From contig JASANE010028665.1 of the NCBI GenBank assembly GCA_030248225.1, positions 1-64,000 of the forward strand: a stretch of 64,000 nt of DNA. The letters are read 5' to 3'. The stretch's first letter is position 1. Every line of letters starts with the position of its first letter. This stretch comes from Trileptium ribeirensis (lineage: Eukaryota; Nematoda; Enoplea; Enoplida; Thoracostomopsidae). Below the pieces are notes generated by a model, which saw only the letters and a list, made by a program, of their open reading frames with translations, did no database searches and was not told the DNA's origin. Of the stretch, positions 11,590-23,432 are shown one piece after another. The position numbers and the translations under genes are program-made.

Positions 11590-12470
11590 TGAAAATCGTC
11601 GTCGTTTAAATGAAAACCTGGTTTGACCCTGCCATTGACACTTTTTGTTTTGTGCCGTTGATTTCAATAGTAGCTGTTCTATTGTTTTCCAACTGCACGG
11701 TTGGCGACAATTTCGTGCCGTTGAACAGAACTGCAAGTGATAGAAGTGTAAACGACCCGTTGGGCTTGTCGCTAGTTCCCGTGATTGAGATCGATTCCAG
11801 TACTGGCCCTTGGACCACTGTCTTGAGTTTCGGTTTACGGACCGTTCACAGCTACCAATGTTAGGGCTATAGTTACTTTGACTACTACGGAATGCTAAAT
11901 TGTCCAATCAATCGCTCAGCTCTGCAACCATCGGAACAATTTAGTCATTAGTACTTTTTATTCAACTGCTAATTTGGAGTGCCTACGTTTGTGATTTGGT
12001 GTTGTATCGCATTGACGGATGTGTTATGCTGTAGCTTTTCACAAACCTTGTCAGCAGTGTCCGCTACTGTTCGATAGTTTGGCTCGAAATATATGCAAGT
12101 ACGGCCTGGACTGATTCCGGTAGAATTTCTATAAAGAGAAGCTTTAACAAGTCGTGATTATTTGGAGCCAAACGTTGAAGTGGTCGCAGAGCTACCGACA
12201 ATCTTATATCGCCTTATTGCTGTTTTTCTTCAGTTTACGAAATTGGTGTTCCTGTATGTCTCCGTCGAATTTGAGGACGCAGTTTTTAGAACATCATAGC
12301 TTTAGAAGTTTTGGCTCTGTAGTCGGTGAAAACTTTTGTAGTTGAGCCCTTCATAGGTTATTTCGTCTAACGGATTCCGATAAGCCCTATAATAAAGGTT
12401 CAACTTGCATGAACCAGGCGCGTGTATTATGTTCAAAAAATTCTGGAATTACAACAGTTCGGATTGAGCT
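11590..12470 (-). pseudogene. gag: Ty3/gypsy-type retrotransposon Gag, heavily frameshifted
   Basis: Reading the minus strand from about 12456, several frames carry Gag-like segments in the expected order. First is IPEFFEHNTRAWFMQVEPLL (about 12450-12390), the N-terminal capsid motif with conserved W-F-x-Q-V-E. Then LRPLQRLAPNN and LPESVQAVLA (about 12185-12085), the capsid C-terminal region. Next, after a frameshift, is VADTADKVCEKLQ (about 12065-12025). Last is a degraded zinc knuckle, FYHLQFCSTARNC..PCSWK (about 11755-11690), in which expected Cys and Gly positions have changed. Stops and frameshifts show it is dead. A possible protease start with TGTALS near 11430 has lost its catalytic Asp. 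I did not identify the LTRs. Confidence 0.7.
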
Positions 12471-13600
12471 TGCAATGTTATCATTGGCTGATGAGGGCGA
12501 AGCTACACCTGTTGCCAAGGCTGATTTTAAAGCCAATTTTATAACTGATTTGGGTAATTATCCAAACCCTCAACCATAAACCGTCTTGTTTCAGGCATTT
12601 TACCGGAGACGTCTTCACTCAAAATCAAAAGTACATTTTCCAGTGTGGTTCTGTACAAATCCGCCAACTGGGTACTGTGCTTACCTCAGTAACGACCATT
12701 TACACTGAAGGTTATGACATCGTGGGCGTGATTGGACAATCAGAAAAAATGTTTGTAATTTAGCTATAACAAAACCACTCTTTTCTGCTGCTGTTATATA
12801 TAACTACTTGTATTTCCTACGATTTCTATCTTTCTTACGTTTTTGTAGCCTTGAGACCTAGTTAACGCTTTGGAGCAAAGGTAGTATATATATAATGCTC
12901 AGCGGTGTGAAAGGCACATTACAGTCAAGTACAGTAAATGCGAGGAAACTACAGGCTTTGAAAACGGAAGTAGTTGTTTTGGCGAACGCACGTGTCCTGG
13001 CGATACACTGGCTGATGCAAGGGCTGTGAATCCTAATCGGGTATTAACGGATAAACCTTAGCTATAGCTTTATTTATAGCTGTTGGGTGTGTTTGCCTTA
13101 CAGTTTGCGATGCGCCGTTGTGGCTTGCTAAATGCTTGCGTGTATTAATGTATTTTACGTGTTATATTCTTTCCCGTTTTTGCTGTTCATCTACAAATTT
13201 AGAGACCGAGGCCAGCAGCGACATAACAGGTAGCAAGTTCTAATAGAACGCTGTGTCAGCTATCTACTCTAGCTCATCAAGAAAAACATCATCGTGAACT
13301 AGAGCAGAAGCGCGACACAATTCTCTCAAAACTTGCAGCCACCTGGTTCATATCGTGTCCTCGTTTTCTGTGATGCGCCGCATCTGCGTGTACATCTGCG
13401 ATCGAAGACCGTGCACCTGTCAAATTCGCGTACCAAATTCAACGCAAGGTGTACAAAGACCGGCGAAAACGAATGTCTTCGATTGGTCCTGGATTAGGTT
13501 CCACACATGCTATAATTAAGTGCAGTTTTAAGGCGATTGCGTGCTCATTAGTTATAGACCTATGTAACACTATTGTTGCATGACATAAAATTTGTTTACA
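12470..13600. other. Probable 5' part of the decayed retroelement, then intergenic
   Basis: On the minus strand this is upstream of the Gag relic, where a leader and 5' LTR would be expected. No LTR pair, primer-binding site or coding segment could be identified by eye. Confidence 0.3.
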
Positions 13601-13813
13601 ATGTCATCTCATTTTGCATTTATATGTAGTTTTTTGCTCTATGCAGCTTTGACTGTTCGAATTGCAAGGACAGATACACCGCCCAATACCAGTTTTGTAT
13701 TCTCCTATATCAATAACATAAACCCGTGCTTAGAACTTTTTCGTGCAACGTTTTATTACAGCCGCTGTGATTCGTTCACACTGCCATTAGCATCAGAAAC
13801 AACCAGCCAGTGA
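13601..13813 (+). CDS. Candidate small secreted-type reading frame, unrecognised
   Basis: An ATG at 13601 opens 70 codons. Residues 4-18 are hydrophobic (HFAFICSFLLYAALTV), followed by RIARTD, which looks like a signal peptide and cleavage region. The remainder, with three cysteines in all, matches no family I know. Context at the ATG (ACAATGT) is acceptable. Its length is near what chance gives in this DNA, and no intron, poly(A) signal or paralogue supports it, so treat it as a weak candidate. Confidence 0.2.
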   Translation: MSSHFAFICSFLLYAALTVRIARTDTPPNTSFVFSYINNINPCLELFRATFYYSRCDSFTLPLASETTSQ

Positions 13814-14528
13814 ACACGAACTTTACACGGCGTTGTCCATGGCAGCAGGGACGTTGAACAATCATTATCGCCATTACGTTCTGAGCTAAGCGATAAATCA
13901 ACAAAGGATGTTGCCCGAACACACACTGTCATTGTACTAGTGATAAAGTTGGTCATACATTAAGGCGTTTACACCACGTGACTGTTTCATCGCAATTAAA
14001 ATGGCACCAAACGATAAACTGTGTGCCACAGCACATACAGTAATAACAAGCTACCCTGTCGGAAACACATACTATGTGTCAAGAACTTTTGTTTGAACAC
14101 AAAAAAGTTTTCTTCTTAAAAGAAGAATGTCACAGCAGTTATATTGCTATTAACAATACAATTTATGCGCCTGGACTACATATAGTTATTTAAATATAAA
14201 GTTTACGACGGTTCAGCATAATATTTGGTTTTTGAAACATGTCAAATTATTTGACTTCAGCGTTTGCGAATATGCTGTCTATGAAATAGCAAGAATGAAT
14301 TCAGACCTGGTAAAGTTGATAATATAATTTTCGATGTCATCAATTCTCGGAATTCCTAAATGTTTTCATCTCAATTGTAGTCAACAAATCCGAGACGTTT
14401 GCTGCATGCCATTTTTGCCTGGCATGCAGACTCCAGCGGTCGGATCTGAAAAGCTTTGACTATAACAGATACGTGCAGTGCAGTGCAACCAAAGCTGTAA
14501 TGCACACTCTGACAAAAGATGAAATCAA

Positions 14529-14552
14529 TGTCACAGCCTGACGGCTGTGACA
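14529..14552. repeat. Perfect 10-bp stem hairpin
   Basis: TGTCACAGCC and its exact reverse complement GGCTGTGACA flank a TGAC loop. No associated gene or run of T is present, so function is unknown. Confidence 0.6.
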
Positions 14553-16206
14553 AAAATAGCGACTGGAATAAGGAACCATGTCACCACCGCTGTTCGTTGG
14601 TATAAGATACGGCACAGACAATGTGACCAGCTGATGAAATAATGTCCGAAGCTTATCAAAATTTTAGTGTGAAGATGGCATGGTATGTTCGAGGGTGCCG
14701 GGTTCATCAAATGGATTTATATTTGCCCACATACAGTCAATTAACCAGTTGTTGTTGAAATTTATTGCCAGGAAATCAACTATAAAAAGCTGGCAATATC
14801 ATTAGTACAATTAACAAAAGCACGCCAATTAAAAACCGTCAAAAAGAATCTTTAATATATATATATTTTTCTAAACAAATCAACCGTTCAGCAAAATAAC
14901 AAAGATGCAACAGCCACTGGAACAAACACTAAGCTGCTACACAGATTGCAACTGTTGGGACTGTTCCAGCTGCCCGATTGTTCTAGCCGTGTTGACTGTA
15001 TGAACGACCGAGTGTGGGTAAGGTAACGGGGTATATATGTTTTCACAATATAATGAGCACAGTTATATATGTTCGACGCAGGACGGAATTCTGTACGACA
15101 AATAGAACGCTAATCTGGTATGTTTTCTATAATTCTAAGCAAAGTTAAATCATTGTCTGGTTCAGTTTAGTATCTATCTATCTATCGGTAGCAGATGTCT
15201 CATGGCGACTGGTGTCATTAATATTCTGTTCACTTGAACCTTTCTTTTAATACTATCTTTATGCTATCAGAAAATATATAATTTCAGTCTCAGACTGCAA
15301 TCATCATTTTGTCAAATGAGCCTTTTGATATATTCATGGGTTATAGGTGCGGTGTTTTCGTTATAATATATATACCTAGCTACACTAATAAATAGTCAAT
15401 ATGAAGAAGCTACAAAAACACACTTATATGTACCTCGCAATCAGTGAAATTTTGATACTGCAAATTATAACTGCATTTACTAACTATCATCCGTCATACT
15501 TCTCACCATGTATTTTCAGCGTGGTAAAGCGTCTCAAATAAAAGCGTCCATAATAAATGAAAGGATAAGTCAATCCAATATTTTTCACTTAATTGCTTTC
15601 TGAAAATAGCTGTGATTCTTGACTGGGAAAACTTTTTTGCAGGGTATGCGTTATTTGTTGAATAAAGAAAATCTTTTATATATATGGTAAAGTTAGGTTA
15701 GTTCGTGGGCAGCATGAAGTATACTCATCAACTAAGGCTTGGAGCGTTTAGCTTTTAATTATTTAGGTAACATACATAAATATATATACACATATATATG
15801 TCTGCGTCGTTGCATACCATTTCGAACACAATAGAGTGCTTATGGCTGTATTTTGTTAATCTGTCGTCATAGAGAACTAGTAATATCCCATATGTGGATG
15901 TCTCACGCTGCGTTTTCGCTAAGCGCGGCTTGGTATTACTAGATATGAACTCATTGAAAACCTAATTAACCGGAAGTTGTTTCATTATATTTCAATATAT
16001 TTTGTTCTATCATGGCAGCCTAGTTACATGTGTGCACCACAGGTACGAAGAATGGTCATTTCGTCAAATATTATAAAATACCTTCAGCTTTTCCTTTGTT
16101 AGCACCTTTTAGCAGCAGCTTTTGATCTATTTGCCAAAGTCTAAAAACACGCAGTACCCCGAAAAACTGAAATGTCAATAATATTGTACGAAATATAGGA
16201 CTACTA

Positions 16207-16308
16207 TCAGGTCACTAATAACTAATCAGCACAGTGGAGTAGTAGCATTTACCGATTACTCCAAATGCTGCTCTAGTCTCTATAGGTTTAGTAGCGACCT
16301 GACAGCTG
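16207..16308. repeat. Imperfect inverted repeat (snapback)
   Basis: ATCAGGTCACTAATA near 16207 pairs imperfectly with TAGTAGCGACCTGAC near 16290, and GTAGTAGCATTT pairs with AAATGCTGCTCTAG nearer the centre, giving a roughly 100-bp foldback typical of small MITEs. Confidence 0.4.
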
Positions 16309-17539
16309 GTACAAGCGATGGAGCCGGTCAATTTTAGTGACATTTGTGACGGTCACTGTGTCACAATCTGTTACCTGGTACTGACCCTGCCTAATTCGGA
16401 ATCTTAATGCACTCTTATCAGCACTGTGTTCAACATAAAAGAGCAGCGACTTTTGCCTCTTTTTGTCTGCTCATATATAGCCTAGAGATACAATGAAAAC
16501 TCAAATGCTGGTAATCCTGGCTCTACGACGAAAATGGCTCCTATTCGGCAATAAGGATGATGGTATAGTTATAAAAGGGCGTTGGATGTATTGTGGGCCA
16601 AGTACATGCCCTAAAGCAGGATTTACAACTCTAAACAGCAGTATGTGTTCCACAGTTCCGCATCTGTTTCATATGGCAGTACTTCCAATGTAATTCGCAT
16701 ACAAACAATTTAAATAATGACAAACCCAAGTCCAAGATGCAGCTACGGTTTTTCACATTCTCTTGCTTTCGGTATAGGGCTGTTGTGTGGTTAAGGCCCC
16801 ACAGAAAACGTAAATTTAATCGGTGTGATTAGTGGTTTCCCAGCAAATATTCCATTGTTTCTAAGACTGTTTCTTCGACAGATTCGCTAAATTATTAAAT
16901 ATTGGATATTTTGGGAAATTTCGCTGTCACTAGGTACAGTAACTGTCTCGACGGGTCATTGCCATGACCTAATCAATGGGACACAAAAGGGTGGTCCGGT
17001 TCATAGGCGCAGATCCCGTGCGAGGGGATGGGTGGGTGAATGCGCCCACGAAACATTTGGCAATCTGGGATCCAAACCTCTCGGTATGCATACCATATGG
17101 CTAAATCCTATTTCAAATATTTCCCAGAAGATCTCGCTTCCTCACCAATTTCCGCAGCCTACTGTGTTACCATTCTGCACTCTTACTTTTTGTATGCCGA
17201 AAAGTTATTATCTTACCCGATAAAGCAAAGTTAATAAGCATGACCGACTGACATGCTATTCTGCAAAATTTGTTATATGTATATATATACTGAAGGTCAA
17301 AATGATTTGGTATAGATTTTTAGAGGTTTAAGCTACTGTTTCTGGTGGGATAACTACTTTTGTGGCGAAATATATATTGGTTGGCACATATCTTTTCCTT
17401 AGACCACAATCAGCATAAATTTTACTTTGTTGTATGTTACACGTGATTTTATAAGAACTCATGTGAAATTAGTATATATTAAAACCTTTACACGAAGCAG
17501 TGATAGTATCAACATTTCTTATAATTTGCTGGAAACACT

Positions 17540-18260
17540 ACAAATTGCCGTTACAGAGATTGCAGACAAATGGATGTAACTAAACAAAAAAACACCTGTG
17601 ACCTACGAAACTAGAGAAGTTTACCGTCCGTGAAAAAATTATCATAAGAGAAGTTTTTCGTTTCTATTCATAGTACTGCGGCATTTTTCCAGCAGGCCTT
17701 CAATAATACATTATGATACAAATTACCGTTAGAAAGATTGCTGACAAATGGATGTACCTAAACAAAATAACACCTGTGACCTATGAAATTAGAGAAGTTT
17801 GCCATCCGTGAAAAGATTATCATAAGAGAAAGGTTCTTCGTTTCTATTCATAATACGGCCGCATTTTTCCCAGCAGGCCTTCGATAATACATTATGATAC
17901 AAATTACCGTTAGAGAGATTGCTGACAAATGGATGTACCTAAACAAAATAACACATGTGACCTATGAAACTAGAGAAGTTTGCCATCCGTGAAAAGGTTA
18001 TCATAAGAGAAAAGTTCTTCGTTTCTATTCATAGTACGGCCGCATTTTTCCCAGCAGGCCTTCGATAATACATTATGATACAAATTACCGTTAGAGAGAT
18101 TGCTGACAAATAGATGTACCTAAACAAAATAACACCTGTGACCTATGAAACTAGAGAAGTTTGCCATCCGTGAAAAGGTTATCATAAGAGAAAATTTCTT
18201 TGTTTCTATTCATAGTCTGGTCGTATTTCTCCTTGCAGACCTTCGATAATTCATTATGAT
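17540..18260. repeat. Four tandem copies of a ~180-bp unit
   Basis: Copies start at 17540, 17718, 17899 and 18080 with ACAAATT(A/G)CCGTTA. Spacing is 178, 181 and 181 bp. The shared order is GACAAATGGATGTA, AACACCTGTGACCTA, GAAGTTTGCCATCCGTGAAA, CAGCAGGCCTTCGATAAT. Copies 2-4 are closer to one another than copy 1 is, and the distal half of copy 4 diverges, as expected of unequal exchange with ageing edges. No coding frame spans units. Confidence 0.9.
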
Positions 18261-18719
18261 TGCAGCTAGTTGGTGACATGTCCTGACATGAAAATTTTTA
18301 GTTGCTGTATGATTGTTTTCTGGTCGAAAATTCTACGTTTGGGATATTTGTAGGATTGTCCGACAGTGTTGCCCGCTAGAGGCTCAGCATACAATTGTAG
18401 ACAGTAGTAACAGTTTCTGATCTCGCTTTATTTCCAGCGAGAAAAAGTGAGAAAGAGCCGGTTTATCACACTTTGGCTGACCTGGGCTCTTCCAGAACCA
18501 TGTCCGCTTCCGCCCAGCTGGTCTCTCGCAGACAGATCTTGGGCTCTGGCTCGGCTTTTATAGGTGCTTTTAGAACGTTTAAGATCAGGACCGAGGTAAA
18601 TTTCGTCAGTTTTTGCTGTTGGTAGTTGTTATAATTAAGTGTCTGTTTTATAAAATAGCTTTTAAGAGACGACTGAAGCTTTTCAAGATACACTAGACTC
18701 GCCTCGGCTCCTACTGGAG
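18261..18719. other. Intergenic, nothing recognised
   Basis: Moderately AT-rich sequence between the 180-bp array and the next GC-rich repeat. No homologous domain is recognisable in any frame. Confidence 0.4.
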
Positions 18720-19105
18720 GTGAGAGAACGATCGGGCCGGTACCCGATTACAAACAAACGGGCTTGGCCGAATTGTTGCAGATCCAGGCAGGGCCAACCC
18801 TAATTTTGCAGAGGCCGAGCCGGGCCCAAAATTAGGGTTCGTACTATGTTTAGTGCAAGTCCGAATTAGTACACAGTTCGGTAACGTTGGGATGTAATAT
18901 AAATTTTATATCGGGGTCTTTTCATATATATATACGTGTTTTTATATTTATATCGCCTGTATCCTTTATATCGAATGGTCCTACAACATATTACAAACAG
19001 ACCGAGTCGGGCAGGGTCTAAATTTTGTAGCTCCGGCGCGGCCCGACCTACCTCGATTTCCAACGGCACAGGCTGAAATTTTGCAGCTCCGCCGGGTCGA
19101 TTTCG
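18720..19105. repeat. GGGC/GGCC-rich degenerate repeat
   Basis: Phrases such as GGGCTTGGCCGAA, GGCAGGGCCAACC, GGCCGAGCCGGGCCC, GTCGGGCAGGG and GCGCGGCCCGACC recur, separated by AATTTTGCAG or AATTTTGTAG. This looks like a diverged minisatellite or SINE-like repeat. No gene is called although one frame is open across it. Confidence 0.45.
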
Positions 19106-19319
19106 AATAAGATATTTATTTAAAAATGACATCTATCTTCTTTGTAATTTAAAACTGTTCTTTTCTTTCTCTGATAGCGCCTGGATCAGCTAACTTGGCT
19201 TGTAAAGCTGCTGAAAAATGTATTGGTAGTTTTACGGTTAAATGCTTTTTTGGTAGTGTTTTGCGTGTTATATATACAGATTGCACATGTACACTAGGGT
19301 AGTTACAATATATCGCCAT

Positions 19320-19800
19320 CAGGGTATCCTGGGTCTGCGGGGGAGGATATTTACCTGGGTATAGGCCGTGGTAGAGTGTTCTTCAGAGGGAGTACTGAAA
19401 AAAGTAGACGCTTTCTCCTCCCCTCAATGACCAGTATTTTTGCCAATTTTAACCCCCATTTTTGCCAATTTTTGCTTAAATTTGGCTCATGTAGGCGCGC
19501 GGTGGGGAGAATAAATGGGTGGGGGTAAGGCGCACCTGGGAGACAAGGTGTTTACCTTCAGGCGGAGTAGAGTAGGGCTCGGTGTAGTCCTCCTGAACCT
19601 CTGCTTCGACATGTATGATAAATAGGCGAAAAAATTTGTCAAACAATGGTGGAAAATATGCAAATGTTGCGGGAAATAGGCCAAAATCGTGGCTGGGGGG
19701 GTTGGCAACAAGCAAGAAACATTTTGAGTCCCAATTAATTTCGAAAATTTATCTCCACCCCATGACGACGCCCCACAAAGCACCCGCTATCCCCTTGGTC
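19320..19800. repeat. G/C-biased mosaic repeat with TTTTGCCAATTTT segments
   Basis: GC-rich patches (for example GCGCGCGGTGGGGAG) alternate with AT-rich phrases such as TTTTTGCCAATTTT and AATTTCGAAAATTTATC. The same mixture recurs at 30000-30530, 34640-34910, 46360-46530 and 61600-61860, suggesting one dispersed family in both orientations. Confidence 0.4.
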
Positions 19801-22742
19801 TTCACACCTCGCCCATGTATGTATATATGTGCATATATACTTTTTGCCATATATATACTTATGGTGGATTTTGAGCACGGTTGTTTGCATTTTAAAACCC
19901 TTGGACGAAATGTACACCAAAACGTGGCATGGTATATATATGAATCACTATGTCACCCAAACGCCAACGACAATTGTTTTAAGTCTTCATTACGATTGGA
20001 AATGATCTTATCGTTGCATGAAAAGGCTTGATCGAAACCGGGTAATTGTTTTTGTTCCTCACCGTCAGAAACAAAAAACAGGCAGAAATTCATAAAACGC
20101 TGCATATAACATCGTCCATTGTAGATGCATATATGGAGGCATATATACTAGAAAGACTGACAGCCGTCATGTACAACTCAGGTGTTGATAGGGGTTACAC
20201 TGCACTTTCTCACACAGGTTGCAACTTTCTTGCGGAAATTTGCAGCTGAGTCCGCCAAACTCACTTTTCTATAAGAATTTTGAATTTATTCTTATTTTCT
20301 GTTAGTTATCTGTTGGCCATCGACTAGCTAGCTTTGCTTTGGCTGTTACATAGCTAAGGTCGATAATGCAATATATGTGGTCTCAATAGAGGCGGTTTAG
20401 ATAATCATTTTGTCCGCAAATTGGGTACTAGTTTTCTCAGTGCGTATCAATAAGCAATCCATTTATCTTTAGAACGTTGATATTTTTAAAAACCTATAAA
20501 CCTTTTATGTATATTTTTTTTGTATAAAGATATATGAATGCATATACTTGAACATCGCAGCGTTTTCGTTCATTGCAATGCTTATCTTGACTTTTTTAAG
20601 GATTGCGTTTAATCTATTTATTTTACGTTGTTCTGTAATTATTGCTTTAAGAATATTTTCAAGTGCTTTTTTGATGTTCGCCCTCGTCGTAAGAATAAAA
20701 GATTGAAAGCTATTTCTATTTTAGCATTGTACAAAATATCTTGCGTCATCGTTTTGTGAGTATTGAAATAAACTTGACTCCACACTTTTTATATAGTACA
20801 TGTAGGTAGTTTATAACTTTATGCACCATGATATTAATATATTTGGAGAGGTATTTGCTCTATGTTCGTTTATATAAAACCGAGAATCATATTTTAGTTG
20901 TAACGTAAATCTCAGTTCGGATAAATGTCTCAATCAAGGCTTTACACAACTACGATATACTTTATGACCTACTGCAGCGAAATTTATATAGTATCCTCTG
21001 GAAAGTATCTAATCAGCTGAACATACTATGCGTAAGGTCATTTCACTTTATATCTGTTATATATATGAAAGCTCCTAGAATAACAGTGATCAGTAAGCAT
21101 TAGATTTAGGTCTCATAGGTAACGTTAGCATTAAGGACACTGTGCAATGTTGACTGAACATTTATAAATCGTGGTGGATCTTTATGTAAATAGTACCCAG
21201 TTATCCTTTCTTCAAAAGTTCATGTCTTGTTGGCATTAAGTAATGAAAGAATTTTGCCGGACATTTTCTGGATACAATAGATGCAAAATTCTGTATAAAA
21301 TTTTTGTTTCATCACTAATGGTTTACATTAACAAACGGCAGGTTTGTAATTAATTTACCTCTACAACAATGCTGTCAGTCTGATGAATAGAACCTCTCAC
21401 GTCTCCCAAATCGTGCTAACAATAATATATTTACAAACGTGTCGTGCACGCTGAACTCACTTAGAGAAGCACTCGATATACATATAATTACAGCAATTTC
21501 TGGAATTGAAAGTTAGCCCTTTAAAGTCCACAACCCACAAATAATATCAAATGATATTTTGAAATGGGTTAACTGAGTTTGTCGTATAATGTACGTTAGC
21601 GCTTGCGCTATTATTCGTGTCCTGTGCGCGCAACATCTCCAAAATAGCTTCAAAGTTCGTGTGCTTCGACTTCACCTAACAAAGATTCAGCCCGGCTTGA
21701 GATTGACAAACATTGCACGATACACAAATTAATTCGGAATCGGAAGAGTTAAACGGTGGGTATTTTTTGCAAGTCCCAGCGCTCCCAACAAGATTATATT
21801 TCCATTCTCCCTTCATAAAATTTTCGGCCCCTCCCATTCAAAATCGACGTCGGTGCTTTTAATAATTTGAGTTGATTCTGCCAGTTAGTTATAGGATGGG
21901 CTTCTGGACCAGGGTGCAATCAAAGCATAACGATCTATAAACAATAGTATATAGCATCGTTTAGCTTGTTCAGTACGTAAGATGTCGTGATCTGGCCAAA
22001 CCAGTGAAATCAGGGACAAAGTGGCTACGGGAGTTGCTTCTGGCATAAAAACACATTGGTCAATTCGTTGTGCCATGAAAAGAACCGTTCCGTTTCGGTT
22101 TGCTTTGACCTGGTGCTTCCTAACATTCGTGTGACGATATAGTGCCATAAGACATCGATCCGTATCAGCACTTATGCTGATACTGTTTCAAATAAATTTC
22201 AAAGTGTGAAAATATTTAGAGGCTAACAGAGTAAATTACACCATTTGTTCCTGAGTTAATTCATGGGATAAAGGTTGACAAAGGTCTCATCCAAGATAAG
22301 TCGCGACTTGAATATATAGTTTGCTGTTAGTGCCCACAGTAAAAGCCTGATGTTGGGGTAGAACCAGTATAAACATTATTTTGATGTACATATTTGAATT
22401 GTTGTCTCCAGTCAAAAAATAGTCATTCGCGTTGGCAGAAATTCATCTAATTGGTCGTAAATAAGTGCCTTAAATATGAATATTTAAATGGTAAGCTAAA
22501 CTACTGAGTAAACACAACAATTGAGCACCCTATAATGACAGGCAATGCAAAGCAACCATTGAAGACCCAGCATACCTTTTTGTTAGCAATTGGCATTGCA
22601 AAACCTCAGTCAAGCCAATATATGCATAAACCATACAATACTGTGTAATGTCAAGGAGTAAGGCGCTATAGGACGCAACAATTTTATTGATGCTTGCCCT
22701 CGCTTCATAACGCGCAGTGATGGCGACAAATATATCATGGCC
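19801..22742. other. Intergenic, no supported gene
   Basis: AT-rich. A perfect hairpin lies at 22162-22183. Open frames are present on both strands (about 88-90 codons on the minus strand near 21885-22148 and 22530-22808) but show no recognisable domain, and the second overlaps the tandem array. Confidence 0.4.
22162..22183. repeat. Perfect 9-bp stem hairpin
   Basis: GTATCAGCA and TGCTGATAC flank a CTTA loop. No flanking gene suggests a role. Confidence 0.6.
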
Positions 22743-23432
22743 GACAGCCCATGAAAATTTGCAAAAAGTGCTCGCGAAAGAAGTTCTTACTAAATATGAG
22801 CAAAACACGCCATATTTAGAAATATTTTCTGAAAATTGTGATAAGCGTAAAAATTGTGACAGCCCATGAAAATTTGCAAAAAGTGCTCGCGAAAGAAGTT
22901 CTTACTAAATATGAGCAAAACACGCCATATTTAGAAATATTTTCTGAAAATTGTGATAAGCGTAATATTTGTGTCAGCCCATGAAAATTTGCGGACAGTG
23001 CTCGCGAAAGAAGTTCTTACTAAATATGAGCAAAACACGCCATATTTAGAAATATTTTCTGAAAATTGTGATAAGCGTAAAAATTGTGACAGCCCATGAA
23101 AATTTGCAAAAAGTGCTCGCGAAAGAAGTTCTTACTAAATATGAGCAAAACACGCCATATTTAGAAATATTTTCTGAAAATTGTGATAAGCGTAAAAATT
23201 GTGACAGCCCATGAAAATTTGCAAAAAGTGCTCGCGAAAGAAGTTCTTACTAAATATGAGCAAAACACGCCATATTTAGAAATATTTTCTGAAAATTGTG
23301 ATAAGCGTAAAAATTGTGACAGCCCATGAAAATTTGCAAAAAGTGCTCGCGAAAGAAGTTCTTACTAAATATGAGCAAAACACGCCATATTTAGAAATAT
23401 TTTCTGAAAATTGTGGTAAGCGTAAAAATTAA
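22743..23432. repeat. Six near-identical tandem copies of a 115-bp unit
   Basis: Units begin at 22743, 22858, 22973, 23088, 23203 and 23318, each exactly 115 bp apart, starting GACAGCCCATGAAAATTTGC (copy 3 has a T in GTCAGCCC). Only a handful of substitutions are visible, for example GCGGACAGTG for GCAAAAAGTG in copy 3 and GTGGTAAG in copy 6. This homogeneity contrasts with the older 180-bp array and suggests recent expansion, ongoing homogenisation, or part of a larger satellite. Confidence 0.95.

Larger units (their letters stand above)
13957..17539. other. Intergenic with minor structures
   Basis: Contains a perfect hairpin at 14529-14552, a short TATC microsatellite near 15174, an imperfect inverted repeat at 16207-16308, and at about 17002 a sequence CATAGGCGCAGATCC that resembles the hAT terminal repeat seen at 52301. 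No gene recognised. Confidence 0.4.

Noticed and set aside
22530..22808. 92-codon minus-strand frame with hydrophobic segments
   Set aside because: Its N-terminal part is the 115-bp tandem unit; no splice site or domain supports it.
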